Positions 1 through 13,900 of a stretch of DNA of 64,000 nt are shown piece by piece. The position numbers were made by a program, and so were the translations under genes. This DNA comes from Pohlia nutans (taxonomy: Eukaryota; Streptophyta; Bryopsida; Bryales; Mniaceae): positions 2,358,501 to 2,422,500 of the forward strand of contig CM040089.1 in assembly GCA_022496805.1 (NCBI GenBank), in the 5' to 3' direction. The notes under the pieces are model-generated. The model made no database searches and was not told the origin of the DNA. It worked only from the letters and a program-made list of their open reading frames with translations. Every line of letters starts with the position of its first letter. Position 1 is the stretch's first letter.

Positions 1-126
1 TGACGCTGTGTACTTAATATGAAAGATGATAAGAGTACATGGATTTTGAAAATGCACACCTTAATTCAGAACTCCAGATGCAAAAAGCCCCTTGCCCATC
101 TCCAAAGCCAAACTTGATTTTTCCTA

Positions 127-700
127 ACACTTGAAGGACAAACTCACCGTCCATTTTTAGAACGATGTACAGATTTCATCTATGTTTTCTCATCTTCCAT
201 TCACTTTTTGCAAGGAAAAGAAATACAACAAAATTCTATGGCAAGATAGTTTCATGTATGTGTGATCTGATTAGAAAAGAGATGATTTGTGAAATTTTTA
301 TGCCTCATTTCATGTTGCAGTGATTCATTGAATATTTCAAGAATTTTAGTTTAAATGTGCTCTTGAAAAAACAAAATCATAAAATTAAGCAACCAAAAAA
401 TCTCCAAAATCACTACACTTAGAGTATTACATTTCAGCCCATCACAACAAATTTCATCTACAAATTGTCAATATCTTATTCATAATTGAATTACAAAATA
501 ATTTTAAATTCCAAGTTTTAAATTATATACAAAATTATTGGTGATAGCAATCGTTGATCTAACCATATGGATAAAATCTAAACTTCATAATGTACAACTT
601 TTATTCATATATAAAGTTCAAACTAACCCTCTTGATTGCATTTTATGATGCATCTTTACAAAACTGCCAAAATTTGGAGAGGAGTGAGGATGTTTAGGGG
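127..700 (-). mobile_element. TTAA-flanked non-autonomous element, ~575 bp family
   Basis: The right end GATGTTTAGGGG is followed by TTAA (701-704). The interior is colinear, in reverse, with the copies at 6249 and 21790. The left terminus is degenerate, so its exact start is approximate. There is no ORF. Confidence 0.65.
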
Positions 701-2115
701 TTAAAGGTGATGACCAACCCTTAACCCTTAAATGTCCAAGAGCTTTCTTCATTTTTGAGCATCATTTTCATCCCTATATTTTCACTTTAAAAGAAAATTA
801 AAAATGTTTCTCTTTATAAACAATATCAAAATGAACCCAAAGATGTTAAATTTTACTACAATGGACCAATTTATCACATTTTTCCATCTCGCCAAAGTAC
901 ATTATAAAAAATATGCTTTCTACTACTATTTCTAATTTTTCTCAAATTTGAATGACGGAATGAGTCTAAAGTTAAAACATTTTATACCCAATGAATAGAA
1001 AATTCCATTTCACAAGGATGAAAAAATAATTCAACACAGTTGACTAAAAACTTATAGATTCATGTATGGCCAAAGGTTTGTTGGTTTTTGAAGAAATGCA
1101 ATCTTTCGATGTCTATTTCTTATTCAATATTGACCATTTCACAAATGAACAACTTCATTAAGCAAATAATTTAATTTGACTAACGGTTACAAGTAGTTTG
1201 AAAGGTTGGCTAAAAAAGAAAATTTTAAGTACTAAATTGAATTTTAGTAATCTAAATGACCTCTCAAATCATAGTGCATGTTAGAGTGTTAGCAAGTCAT
1301 GTTTGTTCCCACTAAAAAAGTGAAGCATTATTTGTGCACAGAAGTGAGCTTCATGACGACAAATTAAGGGGAAGTAGTAGGGACGCAATAAATTACTAAG
1401 GAACATATTGATATAGAGAATTTGAGATCCTAAAATTGGTCCAAAAAGATAAAGGCCCATATACGTTGTGGCCATGTCTAGAAATGAGGGCAAAAGGCTT
1501 GAGAGTGTGATTTTCAAAGAGGATCACCTCCGGGAAGTCACTCTATGTATTTTTTTTAGGTATCGCTTGTGATAACGGAGTATTTAAAGGTACTCTAAAA
1601 AATTAAAGTAAATATTACTATAATTAGTATTATTTAAAGAATATTCTCATTTTAGTTCTTGTAATCAATTTTGAGCATCCTATATTAATGTAATTCATTT
1701 AAAAATTGCCTTCAAAGATTTATTTGCACCTATATTTTTTGCACGCCAATTGTAATGTTTTGGAAGTGACTCCCCGAAGAGGATTAGTGGATCACAATAT
1801 TTGCATCTCATTCTTTTGTACTATATATATGTTATAAATTGGTGATGTATGCCAGGTTTGAACTCAAATTTGGAAGGTCATAGTGGCGTGAGAATCACTG
1901 GTAGATGGAGCCGGCCATTACAAGTTCTATTAGAGGGCCATTCAACCCCTAACTGAGGACATTTAGGAGTTAAGCTACAAAGGGTTGTACATGCCATAAG
2001 AGTAGTGTAAATGACCAGGATTGGAATGCCAATAATGTGTACATGCACCAAGCCCTTGAACGTATATTTCTTACTCGTTGTTTTTCTCTTCAGACCGAGG
2101 TGATGTGTTATTTGA
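701..2115. other. AT-rich intergenic stretch
   Basis: One TTAA-element left end (CCCTTAAATGTCC) begins at 725, directly after TTAA, but no matching right end was found. No gene, RNA or clear repeat was recognised in the remainder; open frames lack codon structure. Confidence 0.5.
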
Positions 2116-2395
2116 TTTTCATTAACCCCGGGGGTGCACTCTACATTATGTTTGAGAATCACGTGCGTTCATGACCCCTTCTAAAAACCCCCTTGTATAC
2201 GAGAGGTTATATGTCTAAATACCTTTGTATTTAAATATATTCTATTTTAAATATATGTTTAGTGTAAGTATACGTGAATATTTTCATTTCTAAATGTGTT
2301 TATTGTATGTATACGTAATACGGCAGTGTTCATATTAATACCCCTTCTGTGCACTCACGTATACTCATACATGTTTAGTATAGTGCACCCCCCAA
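2116..2395 (+). mobile_element. LINE-derived relic, inverted and deleted relative to 38.1-39.5 kb
   Basis: 2126-2225 matches the 39480-39395 end of the LINE ORF in inverted orientation, and 2225-2395 matches 38250-38100. The intervening 1.1 kb, present at 38 kb, is missing here. The two joined points at 38 kb both contain CTAAATATCTCT, so recombination between short direct repeats is the simplest explanation. Confidence 0.6.
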
Positions 2396-3240
2396 GTCAT
2401 TAACTTGGCATTCACTTTTATCAAAGAAAAATAAAAGAATAAAAAATTTGTTCAATGTAAATTACATAATGACCACATAGAAAAACACAATGGGATTGCG
2501 ATAACGCATCTAAAGGGCATTTTATATTAAGATCTGGGTCCAAGAAAACCCCAAAATTGAACAATTGTATTGGTCAAGGCTGAAAAATTTGAACCCCAAG
2601 GGTTTTACATTAGGGTTCGGGATCAAGAAACTACTCCAAGTTTCAAAATGATGTGGCGCGTACGTGACATAGATTTGGAGGGAAATTTTTAGACCCAAGT
2701 ATCGAATTCAAAGCTCCAAAGGATAGTACTAGTTTTAAAAAACCAAATCCTCTCTTAGGTCCAATGACCACTTCAATAAAATACTAATTTTTTGGAGCAT
2801 TCCTATTGGGTAACTAGGAATTCATTCCAATTGAACTAAACCTAGAAGCTTTACACATGGGTCCAAATTCAACCAAAACTGGGTAAACTTTAAAACCTTC
2901 AAATTGGACCCAATAGCTTTTACACTTGGGTTTGTGTCCAATTCTCATATCATTATTTTATTCAACTTCTCAAGTCCAATATTGTACATTGCCGTCGGGG
3001 TCAACAAAAATTAATTATACAAAAGAAACCCAAATGGCTTGACAAAATTATTTCTTTAAAAAAAAAATCTTAAAAAATATTCACAGAATCTTCGGAAAAT
3101 ATTTGCACCATTTTGACAAAATAAATAAACATTAGGCATGACCTGCCCACCCTGATGTCGGGGTACTGTAGATGGGTTTATTGGATCCCACGAGAATTGG
3201 ACCCAGACCCTAATGTAAAGCGGCCCGAATAAGTGCAGAG
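2396..3240. other. AT-rich intergenic stretch, nothing recognised
   Basis: There are repeated phrases such as 'gggtcca' and 'cccaaa', but no gene, RNA or bounded element can be supported. Confidence 0.4.
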
Positions 3241-4340
3241 TCATCTCATCAATAAGTTATACGGAGTACGTAGTGTCCTGTGGGGTGATGTGCGATCTGG
3301 TAGTCGTAGTGGTTGCGCTGCCAGTGACGAGCTCCAAGCCACGCACCGTGAGCTGGCCCGCTGGCTAGCGTTGACGAAACACAAAGGCTCAGTCGTAACG
3401 AGTACCTAACGTTGCCCCAGCAATTTGCAAGCTAAGATAAGCGTCGGCATCACCAGTGATCGACGGAATATATCGACCATTTCATTACGCCCGGACGCCG
3501 GTCTCCTCGGATTCCCGCATCCCGTTTTGTTTTTTCTCGCTCGGCAGGTGCGATGGAGCTCAAACAGTCCAACCTTGCGCCTGACACTGTAACCATCTGA
3601 CACTACTGTATGACACACGGACTCTGGCTCGCACAGTCGCACGCGCATGTGGCGTTCAGTTAATGCGGCCCCGTTGTCTTCTCTCGATCCAGCCCTGCCT
3701 GTCGGTTGGCGCACCTGCATATAGCGCAACACTGTATATACAGCGTGACCCCACAGCCCCACCCTCCAACAATTGCTATGTCCGCGGGTGATGAGATGCC
3801 GATGATTGCCGTCAGTGATGCGTCGTCCACAGTCCTGGTCCGTCGCTGGGGCTCGAGCCAGCCAGCCAGCCTGCCGGCCAGCGCGATGGAGTCATTCTGT
3901 TTACTTTTTGGGCCCATCGATGTCCGACATCACTCGCTAGCTGGTGGTTGCAGTGCAGCTACTGTCCTTGCTTGGTGAGGAGCCCTGCATTAGTGCGATG
4001 TGCTGCTGTTCTCAGAGACAGCGATGTCAGAGGACAGCAAGCTAGCTAGCTCTCGCATCGATCAGCCCGGCCCTCGAATCACAGCCCCCGCCCGTCGTCT
4101 ACCCAATCATCAACCCCATCCACAGATCAGCCTTTCGATGCAATGAATTCCTCGTCATGCTCTTTGTCTCTGACTGACTGTTCGATTGCGCATTATATTC
4201 ACCGCTCTCCCTCAGAATTACTACGACTGAGTTAAGAATTTTGCGGATCCGTCTTCTTGTAGCTATCATTTTGTTTCCTTACTCGTGAATCTGTCGAGAC
4301 GCCATAATTTCACATCCGTTTCGACCTTGAAATTGATCCT
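3241..4340. other. GC-rich block of unknown role
   Basis: It contrasts sharply with the AT-rich surroundings and has open frames on both strands (for example 3706-3978 plus, 3406-3762 minus), none with a recognisable motif. A TATA-like ctgtatatac lies near 3731. It could be a promoter and first exon of an unrecognised transcript. No protein call can be supported. Confidence 0.35.
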
Positions 4341-5074
4341 ACACTGCCGACAGATTACAAGGAACCCTAATCATATTACTAGGCAGTAATGGGTACAAGA
4401 ATAATGGTGAAAATTTCTTGATACTAACCACTTGCTAAATTGATCAAACACTTGCAAAACTTGCTATAAACAGCAGTTTGGCAGTAATGTTTACAGAGTA
4501 CTTCCCAGTGAATTGGTTAAGGTTCCCTGTGTATATTAACATCCAGTGTACAATGCATGGATAGAATAACTAGATTAAAATTTCTCACGGCAATGTTTAT
4601 ATCCCATTCAATCATTCAAGTAGAACGGATGCCTGCAAGATTCAGTAGAAGCACCTGAAGGCCAGATGTGCACGACCTCATCTTCATCATCTCTGCTAGC
4701 TTATCCTCATCGATCGAGGCAATTCTGGTTTTTGGACGCTGCGAATGTCGTATGTCGGTGTAGTGACAGCCGGGAAAGTTTCAGTAAAAATATAAATAAT
4801 CTCAATCGTTTTTTTGTAATGCACAGAATAGGTCGCGGCCATCGCTGTCAAAGCTGCCAAGTGTTAATGCATCACTGCGAGAGCCCATGTGGAAATCAGT
4901 GTCAGGGCTTGCCGATCAACATCTAAACCTGCAACGCCAAAAAAATCTTGTTTCCATTAGCACGTCACACAGAAATCAATCAACTTCACAAGATAAGAAA
5001 GGCGGCCCCTGATTGGAAAGGAAATCCTGACCAGTGGTGCCTTGCTGCTTCTGCAAACTCAATCCTCATCTTGT

Positions 5075-5930
5075 GGATCTAATTCATGCTCTCGCCTCCG
5101 CCTAGTTTCTTAAGACGACGCCACCATTGACGAGGCATGCATTTGTTTTTCATTTTTGTCTGAATCGGAACCTCTCCAGTTTTCAATCTCATGCAGGGCT
5201 TTGTAGATAGACTGCCAGTCATGCAGTCTGGTTTTGGTAATTACAGGGACAACACCCGTTGTTTCATCACTGTTTGCATGGTTTTCGTTTGTCTTGCATT
5301 GGCGTTTCTGACTAGGTTGAGGTAATGACTACCAGATTGAAGAAATGAAAATTTAAATTTCAGTATTTTCTGTACTATGAAATCAGACCCTATCTGATCT
5401 GCACTTTTTTACTTTAGCCACTTCTACAGAAACGGTCTGGCTTGTGTGGCTTCTTCAAGAAACTGGACATCAAATATACTCATCTCTAAATTCAAATCTG
5501 AGAAAAAAGATTGCAGACAAGTCATGTCATTCTTGGCGGGGTAATTCATGCTCTCCACATGGATTCTTGATAAGATGACACCATGTTTACAGTATTGATG
5601 ACACGTTTTATTTTTTGGTTCTGTCTGAATTGAAACATCTCCATTGTTCAGCAGTTAAGGCAAATCCAAGTCAGAGATTGCAGACACGTCATGTCGTTCT
5701 TGTTGTAAAAAACACGACCTTTGCATGCTCTTAGTAAGATGAGACCAGATCTACGGTATGGAAGATACATTTATTTTTTGGATCAGAACATCTCCATTGT
5801 TCAATCTCAAGAAACCGGGTGGCTGATACGTGTCTGATTTGTCTCGAAATTCAAATGTAAGCCAGAGGTTGCAGGCATGTCATGTCATTCCAGCTTGACA
5901 ACTTGTGGGAATGGAAGTTGTACTGTAGAT
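5075..5930 (+). repeat. Three or more diverged tandem repeats, unit ~175 bp
   Basis: The phrase TTGCAGACA.GTCATGTC.TTC recurs near 5512, 5676 and 5866. Each copy is followed by a 'catgctct...aagatga' stretch and a 'tctgaat..gaacatctcca' stretch. The copies differ in many positions. No coding frame is conserved across them. They may be part of a non-coding transcript that also includes the GC-rich block to the left; that is inference. Confidence 0.6.
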
Positions 5931-6248
5931 GTATGTATATTATTACATTTGTCATACACTTGGTCTGACTTTGGACCACATCGTAAGTACGGTACTTTCT
6001 TTATCATTTACACAACTCACCAAAAACAAAGAAAGTCTGCTGCAGTGTTTGTACAGGCCAAAGGCTTTGACATAGGATTATATCATTACACCAGTGCAAC
6101 AAGATACTTGTTATGGTGAACTTGAGACCCTGGAGACATGTAGAAGACGCCGTAGACGTACAGCAGTGCCACACAATGGATGCCAGTTTTGGAAGTCAAA
6201 CTGACCTCCTGCACACATTAATGTTGTTCCACATGGCTTGCATATTAA

Positions 6249-6818
6249 CCCCTAAATGCCTAGAGCCCTCTCCAAATTCAGCAGTTTTGCAAAGATGCAT
6301 TATAAAATGCAACCTAGAGGGATATTTTGAACTTGATATATGAATAAAAGTTGTACATTATGAATTTTAGATTCTATCCATGGGATTAGATCTATGATTG
6401 CTATCACCAATATGTTGTATACATTTTGAAACTTGAAACTAGAAAATTATTTTGTAATTTGATTACGAACAAGATATCAACAATTTGTAGATGAAATTTG
6501 TTATGATGGATTGAAATGTAATACTCTAAATGTTGTGATTTTTTGGAGATTTTTTGGTTGCTTAATTTTATGAGTTGACTTTTTTTAGAGCACTTTTACA
6601 CTGAAATCTTCAAAATTTTGGATGAATCACTACAACATGAAATGAGGCATGGAAATTTCACAAATCATCCCCTTTCTAATCGGATCACATATGCATGAAG
6701 CTAACTTCGCATAGAATCTACAGTAAAAATTCCACACTGCAAAAAGTGCATGACGGATGAGAAATTATGGATGAAATCTGTACATTGTCCAAAAAATGGA
6801 CGCTCAGGCAGTTAGGGG
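6249..6818 (+). mobile_element. TTAA-flanked non-autonomous element, 570 bp
   Basis: TTAA at 6245-6248 and 6819-6822. The left terminus is CCCCTAAATGCC and the right terminus GGCAGTTAGGGG. The interior matches the copies at 21790 and 22451 base for base over long stretches. There is no ORF of note. Confidence 0.85.
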
Positions 6819-6822
6819 TTAA

Positions 6823-8950
6823 CCTAGAAACTAATTGCAATCACAAGAAATTGAAACCTTCCAACACTTACACACAATTTCTAATGTGGAAAATTCTTGA
6901 TTTGGCACCTAAGCTATGACGAGTTATTTCCAAGCCAATTGCACTTGAGTGAAATCTTGTCTTTTATGTATAATTTAAGTAGGCAAATTGAGAGTGAGCA
7001 TAAGTACAAGCACAGTGTTTGAATAATGTATGCAGAAGTTATTAGAGTTCAAAGTTCTCCTGGTAAATTTTCTAAATTTGTGCCTTGATTTTCATGTCCT
7101 AGAGTTGTATGTTGTGCAATAGTTATTCATTTATTTTTTAGATTTATGAATGCTTTCATATAGGTGTTTGATTTTATATCTCTCTAATTTAGTTAGTAAT
7201 AAGAGATTCCATTCACGTGGATATGAATTCTTCTTGATGCCATGAGAAAAAAGAAATTACAATACAAAAACATTACCATATTAATTGTTCAGTGACTCGA
7301 TTTTCAAGCCATCATTCAAAAGGATTTGGTGTGTCCAAACCGGGGTCCAAACCATTGGATTTATCTAGTATAAGAGAAACTAGATGAAATGCTCTAGTTA
7401 CTAATTCAAACTTGAAACTTCAAAAAATAAAACTAATCACCCATGTAATTATTATAGGGGAGGATATTTGAATGGTGTTCAATTATGCTATAGGTTGAAA
7501 TATCTTCAGAAACTAAAAATATCTTCATACAATGAAGATTGTGTATATTCACGTGGTTCACATTCTTTAGAAATATCTTGACCAATAGAATGTACACTTT
7601 TCTTTGCAATTACTATGGGGGAAGAACTAGTGATGTTCAATTAGTATGTTGTGGGTTCAAAAGTTGAAGATATCTTTTCATTTTGAAGATTGAGAGTTTG
7701 TAATCTCTTATATTAAATACACAGTGTCACGATACTATGTCACTACCCTACTTGGTACCCGTCATGATACCATGTCACGAAATCATCCACATTTCACATC
7801 CATGCCTTTCATCCAATTTTCATCATGGTCTCAAATTGTTCTCTACAGATCCCATGATGTTCCCCAATGCTTCGCATCACATTCTTTGGTGTTCCCTTCA
7901 TATTCCCTAGCATACCTAAATTCTCTTTATGTTCCCGAAGTTCGCATGTTCCTTTTGTGTTCCCAATTGATGCCCACGTTCCCAATGCAATGTTGGTGCC
8001 TTGCAACAGGGTGTTTGCTAGTAAAAATATAATCTCTTTAAAACTAGCATAACTCACAGTAATTGCATTACAAAGTCTAGTCAAATTTGAGAAATTTACA
8101 ATTAGTGATAGATGGGATAACTGAGATAAATCAATGATTGAGTGACCAGTTGGCAATATAAGGATGATAGTATAAAAAAGTCACAAATATTTCCCAGACA
8201 CTGGCTCAAGCCATTTCCTTCCTTTGCAATTCACTCTTGCAGCAAAGCATCTGCATCAACCAGGACGCGTAAAGCATAAGCATGGACACAAAACATAATT
8301 ATGTTATGACGGTGCCCACCCCTGTACTGTTGCTGCTTGCACAATTCTGTCATTCTTTTCAGAGCTGGAGGGAGGAACTTCACATTGCCAGCAAGCCATG
8401 CATCCATATGTTTGCCATTGTGGTCAAATTTGCAAGAATACATACATGCCTCAAGTGCATTAATTGGCTACATGGTCAGTTGAATGTACAACGTTACCCT
8501 TCTTGTGCAATTTCGAGATGTTTTGTTATTATCCACAGCTTTCTGGAGGCTGGAAATTCATACATGTATCATGTTATAGTTGAATGTGCAGATGGGCTGT
8601 GGAGAGAACTAGGCAACTAAGCTTTGGGAATGCCTGTGTCTATTCAATCCCAGCAGCTATGGCTGTGCACACCATTAATGTTGTAACCCCATTCCGATCC
8701 TGGCAGGTGGGTATTCCTTCCTTTTTCACCAGTGCATATTGATATTTAGGTTTTCATGTAGCAATGGAGCGGTGCGGTAGTGGTCACAATCATTTGTGCT
8801 ATGTTCAGCCATTAAACCCTAACTCACAGCCGTATTGGCAATATTCTACCCAATAGAGATGCAACATTCTGGATGTTTCTGTAAGGCATTTAGGCCTCAT
8901 GCTTGAAGTAATCACACCTAAAAAGCGACACTTTAAGCATAGTCCTATTA
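6823..8950. other. Intergenic stretch, nothing firmly recognised
   Basis: 7730-8000 has recurrent TTCCC phrases every 20-35 bases (loose minisatellite character). The open frame 8282-8620 has no family motif. No RNA gene was seen. Confidence 0.4.
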
Positions 8951-9202
8951 CTCCCTTCACCTGGAAATAACTGTCCTAGTTTTTGGCGTGTTTTAACTTA
9001 ACGCTTTTTTTCCAAAAAAATGTCATCTCAATACTCGAAAAATAGTCTATCTTTAATAGTAGTATGTAGTTTTTGTGTCACTCTCATTGTTTACCCCATT
9101 TGAAGTGAACAGGGCTCATGTTTGAAGTATAAAACATAGGACAAATACTACAAAAAAAAATTAATGCGAAAAACCAGGACAATTATTTACGGACAAAGGG
9201 AG
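8951..9202. mobile_element. Stowaway-like MITE (Tc1/mariner), 252 bp
   Basis: The left end CTCCCTTCACCTGGAAATAA and the right end, which reverse-complements to CTCCCTTTGTCCGTAAATAA, are terminal inverted repeats of the Stowaway type, flanked by TA on both sides (8949-8950, 9203-9204). There is no coding capacity. Confidence 0.85.
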
Positions 9203-10133
9203 TAATGATCAAATTGTTATTGATTCTGGTTAAGGCATTCCAATGCACCAACGAATCTCTTATTTTGATATTGTATGCAAAAGTTATAATGATTCGAACT
9301 TTTATTGGCAGATGACCTAAAACCAACATGGGTTTTGATGTTAAAGCAGTCTACCAGTATGTGAGATTTTAGAGTGTCAAATTTAGGTATGTGTCGTGAT
9401 TAGGTACCTCTACTACCTTAGAGCTGAACACTGGTTGCTTTATTTTCTCCACTTAGGTTTGTTATATGTTCCTTAGCCCTGCGATGTAGGCTGAGACCAC
9501 GCTGTAGGATGTAGTAGAGAAGATCGTCTTGATTTTATTGAATTGTGTATCATATTGGGCATGCGTGTGCAAGTGGATTATGACAGTTAAGGAAAGCAGA
9601 TAGGAGTGTGATGATTTGTGTATATGATGGAGATTGGGTACAAGGCAGATAGGAATGAGAAGGTGTACTACTACTACTACTACTACGACTACTGCTGCGG
9701 AGTAGCCATATATGTTGCCCAAAGTACAGAAACTGCATTGCAAATCCTACTTCAGAGGAGCAACCTTCATTTCCGCTACCTTCTGATGTACCTGCTGCAT
9801 GCTGCAAACACGGAAACGTTGCCGGTAGGTTTTCTGCTCCTCGTATTATGACTTTCTTATAATGACTCATAGTGGAGCCCCAAGTAGAGCCTAAACTCAT
9901 TTGTTACTAGTATCACAAGCTTCCGGTAGCTCCAACTGAGTAATGTGTATGTGTTTCCTTCTTTATGGTGGTCACCTAATCCTCAGAGAACTCATTTATT
10001 GTGATTCAAGAGTACTGAAAAAATTTGTTGCAGATCTATAGCTGTAGTTGCAGCTACTCACAACATTGTTGAGCACCTGGTTTGGCTCCATTTGAACAAC
10101 TGGGAGCTCCACAAGACAATGTCTTCACATGTA
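9203..10133. other. Intergenic stretch with a short (TAC)n microsatellite
   Basis: A (TAC)n/(ACT)n run lies at about 9665-9690 and makes the Tyr- and Ser-rich frames around it meaningless. Nothing else was recognised. Confidence 0.5.
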
Positions 10134-10231
10134 CGAGTCCCTGTGTTCCAAAATAAGAAGTACCTTTGAGAAGGGGAAGCAGTGTTCCCCTGGGCTTTTT
10201 ATTTCAGCTTTTTATTTCGGAACAGAGGGAG
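10134..10231. mobile_element. Stowaway-like MITE, 98 bp
   Basis: The left end ...GTCCCTGTGTTCCAAAATAA pairs with a right end that reverse-complements to CTCCCTCTGTTCCGAAATAA. TA flanks both ends. The short length and the CTCCCTC.GTTCC terminus are typical of Stowaway. Confidence 0.85.
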
Positions 10232-10957
10232 TATGTGAAACCCTAATTTCACTTGATTTTCTCTAATATGGCATGACTGCTCTAAATAACTGACTTAGTT
10301 GACACTGTTCTCAAAATATGCCATGCCACTACTGCTCAATGATGTAAAGTTACAGTTTCCGTACTGAGCCAACTGACTCCATTGTGCTTGTGAAAGTGTT
10401 CTTTTAGGACAAGAATCTGATGGAAACTTCGAAGTTGGACATTTTTCTTGTTTGAAATGCTTGAGATAGCCCTCACTTGAGGGGTCTGGGCAATGAATCA
10501 GCGGTAATACCCTCCAGCGAAACCACTAACATTTCAGGTTTGAGGACTGAGAATGTCAGCATGATGCATATGATTGCTTCATGTATGTTACACTCAGATG
10601 GAAAGGCAACATTAGATACACATTTGGGTGGAAGAATTTGATTATGGGCTCAATAATGGTTTTTTGTATTGCCCGCTTTAGATGAGGACACTGATAGTTA
10701 CACCAAGAAGAAAATGGACAGTAAACAGTGTCTAAAAACACTAGGCATTAGATTTAAAATCCAGCGACACCTTATGCTTTTGGTGATACCAATGCCACAC
10801 AATCAGCTGGAGACAAACTTGCCCCACTTGTCAATGCCATTGCACAATACAATCATGTCAAATTCCACATCGGCTGTACACTAACTAGTTCGTTCCTGTT
10901 CCTGGCAACCCGGTTTCAAGTTGATATTTTACAATCTACAAAGGGAGCTCAGGGCGG
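10232..10957. other. Stretch downstream of the SAC3C stop codon
   Basis: The part next to 10958 must hold the SAC3C 3' UTR (minus strand), but a clear polyadenylation signal could not be fixed. No other gene was recognised. Confidence 0.4.
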
Positions 10958-13900
10958 TCACCTCTCCACTTCACCTCTTTCGCCAGCAATTTCTTGGAAA
11001 AAGGTTGGAGCCCGTTTTCTACTAATCAGAGTGCATTGATGTCTAAATATCTGTGTGGAAGGGGTGAAAGGTGCCTGCTTGGCCATTAGCGATAATTGAT
11101 GGTTCTTGTCAATGCCTGTTTTCAGGCCATGGGCTTTACACAAGTCTTCGGTATCGCCCTGCTTCATGAGTAATAGGCTGGCAATATCAGCCACTGGGTA
11201 GGGATACATTTTGTATCCACCATAATTTATGGCTTTCAGTGCCAGACTGCGCATCTGCCCAAAATAGAGCTCCAGTAAGCAGCCTTGCAGGTAGGTTGCT
11301 TTCAGTGCCAGATCAAAGAACCCTTTGTAATTGTCGTTCCTGTAACATCTGTAAAATCCCAACACCCTTTGGTTCATCCCAATTCCACATTGAACGAGAA
11401 TACAAGCCTATACTACATTGAAACATTCGAATAAAACGTCAATAGCAATACAAGGTTGTCCAATTACCTCAACACTTTTCGGGCATAGACAAAGTCTGGG
11501 GCCTGCAGCACCGAGGGTCTCACCCTCCGGAACCATAATGACAGCGGTTCGGCCTGCAACATATTACCATGTCAGATCTTGTATGGCAGTCAACTGCAGA
11601 CGCATCAAGGATGTTATAATTGTTCCATTGCTAATTCCACCACTTGAAAGAACACTATGCACATTTCCACTGAACGTAACTCCTCTCAGAGCCGGTTTAC
11701 AATTCTCCGGACCAGTATTTCAGGATAAGTAAAAAGCTGAGGCCAAGATATAGCTACTTATGGCACAAGATGGCAAAACATTAAATAAGCAAGCCAATTT
11801 GACCATTTGACAATTTTGTGGGCTGGTCAAATGAACAAGAGAAAGCGTTGCCATATACGCAAGCGTCCATGTCATTTTATCATCCATTGTCAAGATTCTT
11901 TCTCCATGGCTGTCCGGAGAAAGTGTAAAGCCAACTCTTCTTCATCTTTTGACCAATCACATTGCTAGTGCAGACAAATGTAATCCGACCCTTAAACTGT
12001 ACAGAAACACCAACCTTAAATTGATCTCTGTCCCCCAAATTCAGCAACACATAATAGCTGTAAAACTCTGCTTCATGCAACCACCCCGAGCCACCCTCAG
12101 CATCAACAGCGCCGTAGAGATTCAAGAGAGTGAGTAGAGATTTAGTGAGCTGCTGGAAATTCAGTTGTGAATCCGCATCATTTCCAGCGCCTGTATTTTT
12201 TTCCCGTAACTCCCTTTCAGACATGATGTGAAACCTGACCTGCATGGTGACCATCAAGCCAAAGATTGATCAGCAACCCCACAACTACTTCCCAAAGTAT
12301 AGCATGTACGTCATAATATGACAACCTCTAGGAAGAAAAACAAAACTGTAAAAAGAGCCTACTCACAATTTCCTCAAACATGGTAATGGCCTGGCTATTG
12401 GCAATGCATTGCATGCCCAACTCTTGGCGCACGGCCCGTGTCCGGTCGAAAAGAAAGGCGTGCACAGATTCAAAGCTGTAGTCACGGCGGTCCAACATTT
12501 GCATCAAGTACTGTAGCGTCCCCCACAGCACATGCTGCGGTCGCACATCTGAAGGTGCCAATTCCGCAACAGAAATAGTCCTGCAAAACTGCGACTCCAA
12601 CGATGTTAGCATTCAAACAACATTCGCTCTCTTTATTCAAGTGCTCAACATTACAACATGTAACACTTAAATGGGAACTCTTTGAGCATGATATGAATAC
12701 CTTCTTAACAGCAAGAGTTGCTGATGTTCTAGCCATATTACCATTGATGCGCTCAAAGATTGCCAGATCTCTCAGCCTTTGACGCTGTTCTCGTTCGCGA
12801 GCTGCCGTTCAACAAACTTCAATCAGAACACAGCGATGTGATGACCCAAGGAGACGTCACAAAACATCTTGACATGTAATTCATAGAAAGAGTGTAGACA
12901 CAACACAGCCTACTCACAATCAAAAATCACCATACCCAGAGTGCTGTCAAAATTAGATTTTGAATTCAACCGTGCAAGAATCAGGACCAATTTACACTTG
13001 ATGACAAGGGAAGCCAAGACATAGATATTTGGAGCGCATGGAACAAGATGGCCAGATATTAAAAAAATCAAATAGGCTAAGTTAGATCAACCCCTAAAGG
13101 ACCAAGAAGCCCAAATTGGGCTCATGTTTTTTTTTTAACAGTTTTGAATAGGTCCTATTTGGACTTCCTCTTGTTCAAATTTATTTGTTTTTTGACCAAC
13201 ACATGCAATGATCTTCACTAGTTCTGGTGATATAAAATTTGGTCCCATCTGAATTAACATTTTTCACAAAATGATCAATTGAATTTGTCAAACTTGTCCT
13301 TTAGGGGTTAAGTGGCTGATGGTATTTGGAGCACTCCACAAATGGTCAAACAAACAAGACCACGCACACAAAAAGTATTGCAGTGTAAGCATCCATGTCA
13401 TTTTATCAGATTCTTTCTGCATGGCCATAAAGACAAAATGTAAAGGACGACTTTCCAACTCTTGAACGATCACATTCCTAGGGTTGAAAAGTGGAGAAAA
13501 GATTCACCTGGGCACATGTCTTGACAAGTACCAACGATAGAAGAGGCAAAGAGGGCATCAGTGTCAACACCAACAGTGTCAGAGTAAGCAGCCAGCACGC
13601 GCACAGGTGGTGCAGCACCTTTCTCCCTGCCTGATGAGCGCTGGGGTTCGCTGGCCAGCTCCGGCGTTTTGGGCCGCGGGCTCATTGAATATGCGCTTGC
13701 CAGCTCTGGAGTTTTGGGTCGTGAGTATGCGCTTGCCAGCTCCGGAGTCTTGGGTCGTGGACCAGCTGAATATGGCCGTCTCCCAGCCACATCAGCTCGC
13801 ACATACTCTGCAAGTCCAAGGCACCACTTTTCCATTAAAATGCAGTTCTTGTACTTACCATCACTCACTCTCTAGAGCTCCATCGCATCAATACCGACTA

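Noticed and set aside
9550..9900. Ser-rich and Tyr-rich open frames
   Set aside because: The runs come from a (TAC)n microsatellite, and the rest has no conserved motif.
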